The position numbers and the translations under genes are program-made. Shown here piece by piece: positions 23,949-36,800 of a stretch of 64,000 bases of DNA. The stretch is from Paramacrobiotus metropolitanus (lineage: Eukaryota; Tardigrada; Eutardigrada; Parachela; Macrobiotidae): NCBI RefSeq assembly GCF_019649055.1, contig NW_026570235.1, positions 496,001 through 560,000 of the forward strand, in the 5' to 3' direction. How positions within the stretch are numbered: position 1 is the first letter of the stretch; the number at the start of each line of letters is the position of its first letter. Below the pieces are notes generated by a model. It saw only the letters and a list, made by a program, of their open reading frames with translations. It was not told the origin of the DNA and ran no database searches.

Positions 23949-26900
23949 ATGTCGCAGAAAGGAACTGGTACCTGGGCGGTTCTTGATCAGGATGAATTTG
24001 ACGATCTGCAGAAATACGTCAGCATACTCGCACAGAAAGCAGCCAGTTTAATTGTGGAAGCCAGAACTGGTCAGAAATGCTCGACTTCCTCGAAACCATC
24101 TAATGCGGATTGGGTAAATGTAATTGCGCGTTTTTCCAGATTTCTAATTTGAAAGCGTTTACTATTGTGGTTTTGTATCTGGATGCAGATTCACAGGTTT
24201 AATACCGCCGTTTGAATTTTAGACATCAGTAGATAAGGTTTAAACGTTGAAACTTTGAACACGCTTTGAATTTTCTTTTAATATTTCTGTGCTGCCGATT
24301 TTATCCAATAATAAAATTTTGGCTTGTTTTTTGCGAACTCTGAATGCAGATTTTTGAATTGAATCATATATTGACATCAAAATGTAGTTCGCGAGTTTCC
24401 ACCCATTGTCCTTCTTGTTTGTTGTCGTGTGCTTCGCTGATTACAATCAACGTGCGTGAACGAACTGCTGGCAAAGTTCGACAGCTTCGAATTGCAAGTT
24501 GAAATCCGGACATGACACATCACAGCAGCACTTATGATTGCACAATCAAATCGAGTTTTGCTGTGTGTGGTCTCATTTTGACCAGCTGGTTGTGGTGCAA
24601 GGCTAGCTGTATTTTTGCTTTGTTTACATTATTATTTCGCTAATCCCTTTCTTTATTCTAGCCATACCGTTTTTTTATGGCCTCAGAATAATGATACTGT
24701 ATATATCTACACAAAATAAGGGACAGCTGCACAACAGTAATACGCTGGACGCGATTTTGTAGGTCCTGTTCTAGTTCTACGATCGGCTTATAAATTTATG
24801 GTTCAGATATAATAAAGTATTCTTCAAATATATTAATTAGATATTTGGTATAAAAAATATTCTTCAAATTTGTGCACGGTGTCCTTATTTTACCGCTCCA
24901 GCGCAGTGACATGCATGCACATGCGTTTTGCATTCATATAAATCGTTTCTAACTTTTTCTGTGCCAAATCTGCTTTTGCTTCCTGGTTACCAACTGTAAT
25001 ACCGGCACCACGAATTTCAGATGATCATTTTCATTTTTTCCGTCTTTTTGCTAATTTTGCTCATGCTTTTGTGATGTACGATGAAGCAGCTGTACGAAAT
25101 ATGTTTTTCAGTTTGGACTGGCTGTGCGAGAAGTTCCCAATGTGCGCCAAGATTTCAAGGAAATGACGAAGGATCATAAAGCTGTTCTGGATAAGCCGTT
25201 CGGAGTGGAAATCATCGCCCGTTTGCCCACATCCACGGAGGAAATCCCAATAGAATATTGGTGGTTGTGGTTTGATGAAGACATTCGAGATCAAGATGTG
25301 CGAGTTCGGTACCTTGTATACAACCGGATGGCAGTTTTGTTGAAGTCCATTATTGTGAGCCTACGCGCCAGTCCTGTTAATAAGTATGACTACCATATAC
25401 GGATACTTACCGGCATGCGAAAATGGAAATAGTTTACCCAGAGGCTGTGTTTTAGGTTGGTACGGCAGAATGATTATTTCAAATTTTCACATCGTCTGTT
25501 TGTTGGCAAGCCCAATCTGGACAGTTTGAGCCCTATTGCCAAAAACTATAAGGTTGGTGGTTGTGAGGTTTTTTGAGGAGCAGGCATCTCTAATTGATAC
25601 TGGAATTTATTTTATAGATTGGACCATTAAAAACTCCATATGGCTCGATTTTTTTCATGGGAGCCTGCAGAGAAACGGCATTTTCTGAAACGCAGAGTCC
25701 ACGCTCAGTTTCCGATCCAGTTCCGGTAGCGACTGAGAAGTTTTCCGGTAATCCCAGATTTGCATTCCATGGCCGAAGCAGTCTATCCAGAACTCCGGAG
25801 AAATCGCCGTCATCACACGGCAGTGTTCCAGCAGAATCGCCCGTATCCGAAGGCCGGTAGGTCGTAATTTGCCATAACATTTTGTTAAAATTTCTACAAT
25901 TCAAGAAAAAGCTCGCACCGTTGGTTTTGATACTGTATTGCATACATTCGTATGAAATATGAGAAGTACAAAAGCAGGTCGATCTTGAACTATTTCGTAG
26001 AATAACTGGTTGAAGTGAAGCAGCCGGCAACCGAGTCTGTTGTAAATTTTCAGAATTCATGTGGAATTCGGACAGTTTCCGGCCCATCAGGATTTGCATG
26101 GCTACAAAAACGAGCAGAGAAAAGTTCTCCGCTTTGCTGATCTCCAGTGCACTGGTGCCTTCGCCGTTCCCTCTAAAAGCCCATCGGATTCTGACGACGA
26201 TAGTTATGAACTTCCTGACAGAGCTTTTGCCACTCTTTACCCCTTTGTGGATGATGAAGACGATACGGACAATGCGGCCGTTTTACCAGAAATCAGCAAA
26301 TCGTCTCCGAAAGCCGTTAAAGAGGCCCTGAAACGAGATAAAACCGATGCCGTCGTGGTGAAGAATGTGGAGTTTGTATTGCAACCTGAGATTTCCCTGC
26401 TTTCCCATGCTTCGTTTCCTGATGATGGATTTGATGAAGACGACGTTCTGGAAGCTGAACGAGTAGTAAGTTGACCGATTATGTGCACAAGTTTTGATGG
26501 ATCACATAATTATTGCTTCTTTTTTAATAAAAGAAACTTTGTAAGACAGGGGTTTTATTTGTTACTTTCGTTCTCGTACGAATACATTTTCTTGTATTAG
26601 CTGAAGTCTAAAACTTTGTTGTACTAGCTACGTTGAGTCGTTGACTACTACTTTATTGTACTAACCACTACTCCTACTATTTAATTACTAATTCGTTATT
26701 TAAAGGCGATACCCTGAATGCATTCTATGCATGTGTCATCTTTTTTTAAGATGCACGCCTTTAGCTTAAAGGAGACCTGCCTCTTTACAGAGGACAATAA
26801 ACATTGTTATTATTATTACTCTTTCAGAGGCCTGCATTTGCGCCATCTAGAACCAGAACGGGATCAAATGATTTAGCCAATTTTTATCATACTTGCCAAC

Positions 26901-27079
26901 TGGCACCTGTGAATCTCAAATCGTTGGAAAAACGTGGAGTAAACCTTGCTCACACAGTAAAATCGTTGAACCAGAATTTGATGGGAATGGAATCACAGTT
27001 ACATGAATTTGACAAATTTGTGGAAGATCTGCGGCAGATCGGTGATTCTTCTTGGGTAATGACGATGAGCAGTCAGTGA
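23949..27079 (+). CDS. ATG13: ATG13, autophagy-initiation (ULK1 complex) subunit
   Basis: ATG13 binds the ULK1/ATG1 kinase, FIP200 and ATG101 and starts autophagosome formation. Exon 1 (23949-24114; MSQKGTGTWAVLDQDEFDDL, ending NADW) joins after a 1 kb intron to 25113 (FGLAVREVPNVRQDFKEMTK). This matches the start of the ATG13 HORMA domain, including the SDWFNLAI-type block. The domain continues with VRYLVYNRMAVLLKSIIVSL, FKFSHRLFVGKPNLDSL and GPLKTPYGSIFFMGACRE. A disordered Ser/Pro and then acidic region follows (25680-26466). The last exon (26828-27079) has RPAFAPSR, DLANFYHTCQL and the family's C-terminal helix (ESQLHEFDKFVEDLRQIG). About 480 residues, close to human ATG13. The LC3-interacting motif seen in vertebrates before the KPAF block is not evident. 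Poly(A) signal AATAAA at 27099-27104. Confidence 0.93.
26700..26822 (+). mobile_element. Possible non-LTR retroelement (LINE/SINE) 3' tail in the last ATG13 intron
   Basis: The sequence ends GGACAATAAACATTGTTATT followed by a short (TTA)n run that abuts the intron's 3' splice site. A microsatellite tail after an AATAAACATTGTTATTATT-like end is common for CR1/L2-type LINEs and their SINEs in invertebrates. Only the last 100 bp or so could be present. A plain AT-rich intron end is the alternative. Confidence 0.3.
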
Positions 27080-27889
27080 AAGCCTGATGGGTGCGCGTAA
27101 TAAATGGTTAGAAGTTTATTCCGTTGAGGGGGCATGGGCATTTTCTGCTTTCAGTGACGGCCTAGAGTTCGGCCTTGTATAGTCACCGATTTATTTTCGG
27201 TTAGGTTTAACAAATGTTTTATCTTGTGCACTGAGTTTCAAAAATTTGCGGGTTTGTGTTTTTACGCGTTCTTGTACCATAGTTCTGTAAACATTGTCGT
27301 TTAATAAACGCCTTTATATGCTCTCAGTTTGGTGCTGCCGAAAATGAAACTTTTTATGTGCGGTTCCAATTTCGTGTGTAGGGAGAATTCTGTACAATGT
27401 GCACGGTGCGAAATGATGCTTCCATGGACCGCCGTCTGTTTTGATAAATTTGGCTGAAGCCAAACAATACGAGTCGTACCACGGTATGTATCTATATTTA
27501 CCGTGTTCGTACTGTAATTGATATTTGAAATCCTGATTCACAGATTCAGTTTCGTTTCTAGCAAATACTTAAGTCGTAAACGGGGCATTCGCTCTACAAT
27601 GTTTACTGCGCAAAATAGCGCATTCAAAATCCAAACTGTGTTGCTGAAAATTTAATCATGAACATTCGGATTTACCGCATACAAAGATCTTTCTCGTAAT
27701 TTTCTCTTTTACCCATTGTGTAAACAGGACTCTTACTCCATAAATAAATCCGAAGTGTAAACATACACAAAATTTATACTAACTCCCTTGAATAAAATTA
27801 CAAGATCTGCGTGAAAATCACACTATGCATACAAAAATGGAAAAATCAAGAATTTAATGCATAAAAAGCCCATTCGCCTTGGAAAATTC
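27080..27889. other. Convergent 3' regions of ATG13 and the CRACD-like gene
   Basis: Tail-to-tail gap of about 810 bp. Apart from poly(A) signals for ATG13 (AATAAA at 27099, another near 27303), I see no feature. Confidence 0.4.
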
Positions 27890-30800
27890 TCAAGCAAAAC
27901 TGGCATTAACAATCTGCATTTCTTTCGACGACAGTCCTGAATTGTTCATTTTCGCCAATTCACTACTGTCCGTCAGCATACTGGTATTCAATCTTTTCCG
28001 TTTCTCCTGCGCCAGAATAACCCAGGAAGGAACTTCAGAACCACCCATTGCCGAGCCGCAGGATACCGGCTGCGCGACGGCTTTGACGGTCTTCGCCGGA
28101 ATAACGGGTTTCAGCGCGGGCACTGTGACCGGTGCACTCCACATGGTGGCCTGCAGCTGGGCTCCCGAGAATGTGGCCGCTTTGGGCATTACAGTCTCCA
28201 CCGCACTGTTTTCATTAGGAACAACGGTAACGGAAAACGGTTGCGCCAGGGCGCGGCTTTTAGGAACCGGTACTGTGCGGGCGCTGATATTTTTATTGGC
28301 ATCGAAACGAGGAGAAATCGGTTTGCCAGTGTCCACCTTACTTTGAAAAAGTGCGGCACGCGATATTACACTACTGCGTCCGGAATCCGGTGGCTCATCC
28401 TCTCTGGGAGTGGTAACACTCTCACGATGGGAAACGACAGCTGTTTTCTCGGTAAAGACTGAACCGGAAGTGCTGTTATTCTTTGTGGAGGAACTGTCTT
28501 CTTTTCGCTTAATGGAAGGGACTTTTTTTAACGTGACAGGAAATACAGGTGCATCTACGGTGCCCTCAGTATAGCTAGCCGACTTCAAGGAATGCCGATG
28601 CAAAGAATTAGTTGTGCTGGCGTTGGATGTCCCTTCACCACTTTTGTCAATGGAAACTTTTCTCAATAATGAACCCCATTCTGCTCCTGTCGAATTAACT
28701 GTCGAATCCTTTGTCTCCAGGGATACTTTTCGGAGAGTGGATGCCACGGTTAATACCGGAACGTCTTCCTTATCAAAAGACGACTTTGCTGATCCGGTGC
28801 TTTTTTCGCGTAATAATTTGGTATCACCAATTTTATCACCGCTGAAGAAACTGCGTCGTAATTCAGCCGTAACTTCTGCTTGTGACTGCCGCTTTGCCGG
28901 TATGGGCTGACTGCGCTCCACAGGCTGATTCTCTTTATCTGCCGCGTCGTTATCTTTCGCAGTGGAATAATTACTTATAAGTTCCGGTTGTAAAGTCCGT
29001 CGAAAATTTATCCCCGATGGACTGCCAATTTCCATCTCTCTAAAACTCGGCGCTCGTTTCACGGTATCCGAAGAAGACTTTGTGCAACCTGTTTCAGTGT
29101 TAACAGCCGACAAAGTGTTGGTCAATTCCATATCCGAATTACGTTTGGCAAGCACTTTCATGAGTTCCTTCTCACCATTGTCAACCCGAACGGCATTGAG
29201 TTTCAAACGCAGGCGTGGCTTGGGAGAAATGATCGGTGGACCGGGACTAACGAGCTTGTGGACGCTTGGATCAACAGGCTGAAGGGGAATCACTTTACTG
29301 CTCCCATCATCAGTAGATCGATTATCACTATCTGCAAGATTAACCGGCACAACCGGCAGTGCTGTGTTTTCTTGAAAAACTTCCTGTACAGCGGGGATAT
29401 GTGTCAGGGGAAGCGGCAGTTTTGAAACTATTAGCTCGGTAACGACGCCATTATCACTGGACGAAACCGTCTTCGACGCCGCAGTGCGGTGGTTGGTCGT
29501 GAATGGATCAAGCGTCTCCTTCGGCAATCTGGCATTATCCTGCACTTGCACCAGATTAAAAGTGTTTTTGCGCAGACTACTCGGCTGTGAGATCAACGAT
29601 GTCGATGGCGGAGTGCCACTTGAACCGGCCTCATCCGACTGTTGATTAGGTTCGATGTGCTTGCGAAACTTGGTTAAAACTTGTAGGAATTCATTATCGT
29701 TGGCTCTGAAAGTTTTCGGGGGAATGGGCGGCGGATCGATGGCCATGGTTCGTGTTAGACGGGGACTGACAAATGATTTTACCGCGGGCGATGTCGATAG
29801 TGCTATGGTGGTGGTATGTGCATTCTCCGCCGGCCGGCGTGGAATGTGGAATGATTTAGAATACGTCATCGTAGCCGATGATCGTCGCACCGCGGGCTGT
29901 GGCGGTTCAAGTGGTGTCGGCGCGGGAATGTTGAACAATTCATAGGTGGCTTCCACTTCCGATAGAACAGTGGCCAATTCAGCAGTCAAAGCCTCGCTGG
30001 TTGTCGTATTGTTAGCATAATTCGGCACGGTCACATTGTCCGTCGCGGGTGCATAGTCTCTGAATCTCGCAACAGGTTTCGGGGCCACTTCGACTTCTAA
30101 CTTCTGCAATGGAAAAAATGCGATGAAAAAATCACACCGCCCATTGATTTGTCGTTTAAGCGTATTCCGCCTCTAACTTGTCATCAACTAGCATCTTGAG
30201 CAATTTATGACCAACAATAAAAAACGACAGTAATTGTTACGTTCACGTTATTGAAGGCTACACATGAATAAACAGCCACTTTGCTTTTCTGTATACTGAG
30301 TAAGAACGTACAAATAAATGTAAGGTTACACAAGAACAATCGAAATAGCGCAAAAACAGTGTCACTTCTTAAGACCCCAAACAGCTATACGAAAATCAGA
30401 AAAATTAACTTCTGTTTAATCAATATGGAAAACGAAACCCCTGAAAACGATTTCAACGGTTTGAAGATATCGACAGTCATATTTCTAATTAACAAAAACA
30501 TATGATGGAAACAGACAAACCAAGAATGCATGAATTTAACTACAAAAAATTATGATACATACAAAAGGCATAAAAAATTAAAAACAGTGTAAAATTCATG
30601 TGTCACAACTTCATTAAAACATGATGTCGGATCCCTTAACCACAAAAAGATTTTTAAAACGTCAATTTTATGGTTTTCACTGCAGCTTTGCAATTCATAT
30701 GGACTGACTGCGAAATTCTGAATGCTTCGACACTTGCACTCTTGCAACAACATTGAGTATCGATTACGGCACAACCTCTTTGTGTGTTTTGACAATCCCG

Positions 30801-33800
30801 AAAGACGACAAGAGCAAATACGAGAAAAACAAACACCTTGCGAGAGAAATATGATACAACCAGGTCATTCAGTATTCGCAACAACCACGCCACATCTAGT
30901 CCAGTCACGACCATAATCATTACACCGGCTAATTTCCAGCGAGATCGCTGAGGATTGTTTTCAATGGCATGCCACGATACTCAACGTACCTACGGGAGCG
31001 CGACTAGCTACATGTTATTAGTTTTGTCAATAAAAACGGTCGGAAACGAGTTTCAAATTGATATCACCAGCTTACTTCCGCACTACAACAACAGAGAAAG
31101 CTGGCTTATTATTTTCCCCATCAAGCGTACATCATTTCATAACCTAACACGGCTGCGCTGTGCCTGTCGATCTAAACAAATCTAAAACCGGTCATTTCTC
31201 AGGGAATCACTTATCGAACTGATTGTGAGCACAAAATTCATCGCTAATGTATTACAATCAGCCACTCTAAACAGAGAGAAAATGGAGGGATGTCGTGTAA
31301 ACAAACTTCAAGGCAGAACTGTAACGTTCGCAATGTATGTAAATGCGCACTCATGGAATGGATTATGAATACAATTCCATGCAGAATTCACCAACGCTAC
31401 CACGATGCAGTTCTAAAAACTGGGACGGAAGAATACATGATACTGTCCTATAATAATCATAAAACTTTGCCGCCTTTCTACCCTGGAAAGTTTTAACTGT
31501 ATCAGAGGGCACTAACAAAATTTGGAATCAAATAAACTTCCCAAATATCCTAAATCATCTACAAAACAAATTTCAGAAGCATAGCCCATAAAGTACACGG
31601 GATAGCATTTTCCTAACCGGCATTAAAGCGACCGGAAGTAAAGATATAATACGCAAACTGAAGTGAATTCAATGAAGCGTATTCAATTTAAGCGAAAACA
31701 CCCGGAAATTAATCTGCCCACTGCAGCGGTACTGCAACCGACAAGCACGTACCGATTGGTAACTTTTCGGTCGTCGATTTTTGGGCTTAACCGCAATCCG
31801 ATGCCGTGCCGCATCATTCGATAAGGTCTGAGTGGCATAGGCGACCGGCAATGTCAACGACAATGTCGGCTGCACGTCCAGACTGGGCAGTTTGCGATAA
31901 CTGAGCTGTGTGCCCGTTTCCAGTGTGAAATAGGAGGCATGCTCCACTTTAGCCCGCTGATCAAGGTCTGCATCCACTGAGCCCGACCAGTCCACGCGGG
32001 AGCGGCCTTGCTCATGGCCAGTCGGCGTCATCAGGGAATTAACGTCCATGGGCATGGGAGAGGTGTTGGCGCGCGAGCGCTGTACACTCACAGTTGGGTC
32101 ATTCGTTCCGGAATTCATGCGCTTGGCGCGAATGAATATCTTGTTTTCCAACTCAGCCTATAATAAAAATCGTTTACAAAAATACCAGACAAAATTTCCG
32201 AAAAACGGTAATAAAACAGACCCATTCCAGCTGTTTGCTCAGTGGTTATGACTTATGACGTTAAGCAAGCTTATCATTTTGTAATTCTGATAAAGCCGGT
32301 CTGCTGCTTTTGATGGACTAATCAGCGCTTTATGGATATGGAAATACCGTGGTAAATGACGATTTAATATCTTACCGCAGTGGACTGACAGTGTTTTTGT
32401 TACTTCAGTTCCTTATCTAAATTCGCTAATGGTATTACAGAGATGCCAGCTGTCGGTAATAAAGATAAAATCATCTCCATGAAAAATTTAAAAACACGAA
32501 AACGGTGTTTACTTCGATAGGATAAAAACGACCAGATCCTTACTGACCACTTGAATGCCAATGAATGGCTGAATACATGTAAACAAAAAATTTTTAAACC
32601 GAACCCACCGAAATGAAACACTTATTGTAAGTCAAATAGTGAAGCTAAAGGCAAAATGCGGTCGAAAACCTTACCGCAAAAACATCCAGCATAATCAAGG
32701 CAAAAAGAATAATAAGAAAAAAATTCTAATGAAAAAATAAAATAATAACAATTACTTATAATAAAGCAAACATTCATCAGAATTCATCTGTTATCACGAT
32801 TTGTCAATTCAAATCACTGAAAATTAATATGGTGACACTGCTGACAAAACACGACTGTGTGACTGCAACAAACCACAGACAAAACGCCCAGAAAACGTTG
32901 TCATATTCTGAAAGTATCGAAAAACTTGTGGCCATGCACTTACCCGCACAGCACCATCCGACACATCCACAAGAGAACTGCTGGCTGTTCCATTTCCTGT
33001 TTTGCCATAATTCCTGGATGAAGGACGTGAACTACTTCTGAGCATTTTTCCTGACCGAAAGTTGTCCGGCTGGAAAACGCTGTCATGCGAGACACTGCGT
33101 AGGCCAACACTGTCCGCTTCGTTCAGATCCCCTTCACAATAACTGAAATCGACCAGAACGTCAAAATTCTTTCACTCATACGTCGTCTAGTCTGGAAATG
33201 CTGCTGTTTACTGCTGCATGCCCGCTTATGGAATGGGCCATATCTCTACTAAAGACGATTAGGTTAAACATTTTATTCATGCGCGACTATCGAAACTGGC
33301 TACCAGAAAGATAAAACCTAAAAGCACCATTGACTTTCTGCGCATATGCACGAGGGCATATCAGCAATTTACTTGATAAAACGGCACTGGGCAATACTAA
33401 CCATAAAGCAGTGCCTGGTTACTGTTGAGTACCGCATATAAACCGTACGTCCAATCTGCATTTGCGGCTATTATGCTTGCATTCGAACAAGGCGGTCTTT
33501 CAAAGCATCCTTATAGTGCATCAGTGCTACTGCGTGGATAGTAAGGCCCGCCCAACCAAAATGACATAAAATTAAGTTTTTATTTTGCAAACATTTTTTT
33601 TTGCAATGGATAAGCGTTTTAATGGATAATTACCTCATTACCTGCCAGCGTTTTTAAAGTAACAAACTATTAAGTTAGAAAAAACGGCAGGAAGCGAAAT
33701 ATGGCAGAAGTATATGCACTGTAGTATTAACACTACATGTACAGAGTACATAAACATTCGCATCAGTTACGGGGTATTTAATATTTATGCAACCCTTATT

Positions 33801-36800
33801 TATTTTACCCCGAGTACAAAATTTTTGCGGGCAAAAATTAATAAAATCATGAGTAAATAGTAGCAATTTTTACAAAATAAAAAAAATTCCGCTATCTAGA
33901 TAATTATATAATCAAGTTCGACGCCTAAAAGCGGACTTGGAATTCATCTTGCATTATTCTGAAACGTGTTATGTTGCAAGAGGAAGGGTCAATAGTACAG
34001 TACTACATTGCTGCTCGACGCCACCCTTTAAGTTATTATTATTAAATCAATAATTATTGAGTTATTTATTTTTTAGATTAATATTCACGACTAAGGTTGC
34101 ACATGAATGATACGTGTAATTACAAAAAAGACAAGGATATCAAAATAAATTACGCAAGCTGCGCTTGCTAATGAAAATATAATCACACTGAAAATCATTT
34201 CGTACTGTATTGCTGTAATGTTTCGTCGTTGTTATTGTGAAGTTGAGTTATTATTCAACTTTTTCTGTTACCTTTTGCCAGTGTAAAACAGAATTGATCT
34301 ATCACGACATGCTCGTAAAGACTTGAAAATTTGATGCTCTCCATAGCCTTTATATAGTATCATAAGTACATATAAAAACTAAGACTGCAGGCAACGTAAA
34401 ACGCGCTTATTAAACGTAAAACGCACTTACTAAACGGCATTTTTTAAAATTAATTCTACATTGTGCACTGTGCAATACATCACCTCCTTGCCACGAATTA
34501 TCGCAAAAGCAAACAACAAATTTCCGATACGTTGTAATGCAATAGAATAGAGACTGCTTATAACTGGATATTTTTTAGCTGATACACGCAGATCCTTTGC
34601 AGATTATAAACACTATCTCACCGTAAGGGCAATATAGCGGCAGTTTTAAAGAAATATTCCTACAAACCACAGGCTCTGGTACTAATACTTTGTACAAATG
34701 GCCAAAGCACCAATACTATGTGTAACAACGTTTGTAATATTACACGTGCGGCTCGTCGAGAACTGCCGAATTGTTGCAGATCAAATTTGGACATGCGCAC
34801 TCCGAACATTTATTTATCGTTCAATATCGTTCAATAATGTCACCGATGAGTGATGTCAAATTAAATAATAACAGCGCTGCAAATTAACGATAGCTTACCA
34901 TAAATCAAGTTCTTCGAAGATTTGTGCTACGTTGATAATTATGTAGCAGCTGAATGAATATGACTGTAACTACGAAAACACTTGTTCTGCAACAACGAAC
35001 ACTTTTTTATGAATAAATTTGACTCCATGACCGGTTTGGCATACAGAAACACAGATACAACGTACAGCATCTGTATAATATCGTACTCTAAAAATGTGTA
35101 CTCGTACGTACTCGTATTACGGATTTCGTAATCATAAAAACTATTACGAATAATATTGGTATTTTGGCAAGCACAATAAGTAATGCGATATATTTTATAC
35201 CAAAGATGTATTGGACATAATTGCAGTTTGAACAGTAAACTAACAGTATTACCTACTGCTAATTGCAAAATCGGCAATACTAAAGTATAGATGCACAATA
35301 AAAATTCTTGGTTATGAGTTATGCAACATAGTAGACACTAGATACCATACCGCTCCATAAATAATTTATGTAAATGAAGATTTGTTATTTCCCATTATTA
35401 TTTATTAACAGGGGAAATAAACGAATCTTTTTTCGTCTCCTATTCTACAATATTTATTAAGCCAACCGTTTATCAATACCAGAAATAAAAACGGTAGCAA
35501 CTGTCACATCAAAACATTGGCAACAGAAACCCAAAAACAATAATCGCAGGCGTACACTACTTGAAAGTCAAAATGTAAAAACTGAAGAAACAACCGAAGT
35601 CTCTGTCAACAGGCAATAATATTTCAGTATTCTCTGTTACTGCGCAAGTTTTGGTTAGTAATTTGGTTTATGCACTGCCAAGAAAAAAAAAATAATATAA
35701 AAGTAACATTACAACCTAATTCATTCAGCATTTCTGCTACCTACTCGTGGTTTATCATTCTCCGTGCGATCAACTGACCATCCAGTGCAGCCACTGATGA
35801 GAAGTCCAAAATTTAGCTGCACTGATAGTTATGGTAGACTTCTTTCGAACTGTAGATATTTATAATTGGTGGAGGTCAATTACATTTGGGTAAGCGTTGC
35901 GCGTCGCGTAACGGGAAAACGCGTAAAAATGTGACGTAACAGCGTGTAACCAAGCAAACATTCTGATTCGCAGTCACAAAATCTGGGATGGGTTTTCAGC
36001 TTACTTGTCCGCGTAAGCGTTGCGCTTCGACGTCGAAGCGCAACCATTACCCAAACTACGAGTAATGCTAGGGCCACACTTCAAGTGCGATGCAAATTTC
36101 ATCGAACTTTTTTCCTTCGCACAGTTCGAAGCTTTTCTTCGCACCAAAAAGTGCGAGAGGTGCGAACCGAAGAAAAAGTTCGAACAAAATTTGCTTAAAA
36201 TGTGAGCACTCACACTTCATCGAACTTTTAAAATAAATTGAGACTAGCTCCGCCTTGAGCAGGCCATGAGCGCAGAATTTACGGGATTCAGGTCGAGAGC
36301 CACAGCATTTTGCAGTAAATTTATAACCGGCCAAAATCTTGAATATTGTTAGGATAATAAGATAACCCGTAATAATATTCTCACTCCGAACTGAATTCTT
36401 CCCCGGAAAAATGCGTCCAAACATTCTGCCAAAAAAACGTTTGTTGTTGACCATTCTGCTGTCTAGCGTTTTGATCTCGCGCCATTTCGCCAAAAAATCC
36501 TCACGAAAATTTCATGTGCGAGACATTAATATTAATCGGGGCATAAATGGAGAGTTTGCCATTCTGATAAAAGATCTCCGTCAACACGATCCTCAGCGGC
36601 ATTTCAATTACTTCCGCATGTCCCGCTCGACATTTGACATCCTTTTCAACAAATTAAAACATGGACTGGCTCGCTGTCAAACTCACAAATATCCTATTAG
36701 TCCTGAAGAACGGCTTGCGCTAACGATAAGGTACGGTACACATACATAATTTTATGCATTTACGTAAAATTAACCTTGTTTCACTGTAACCTGTCAACAT

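Noticed and set aside
27879-28346. Plus-strand ORF of 155 codons opposite the CRACD-like exon
   Set aside because: It mirrors the long minus-strand coding exon, has no motif, and has no splice or start context.
31669-32151. 160-codon minus-strand ORF read as a separate gene
   Set aside because: It has acceptor and donor borders (32157 and 31753) in phase with neighbouring CRACD-like exons, and it carries the family's AVKPKNRR block; the last part of the ORF is intron.
31753-32157. MED15-like helix (ELENKIFIRAKRMNS)
   Set aside because: The resemblance to the MED15 EMEKQVFTKAK block is limited to a few residues and no KIX domain follows; the CRACD-like blocks on both sides explain the exon better.
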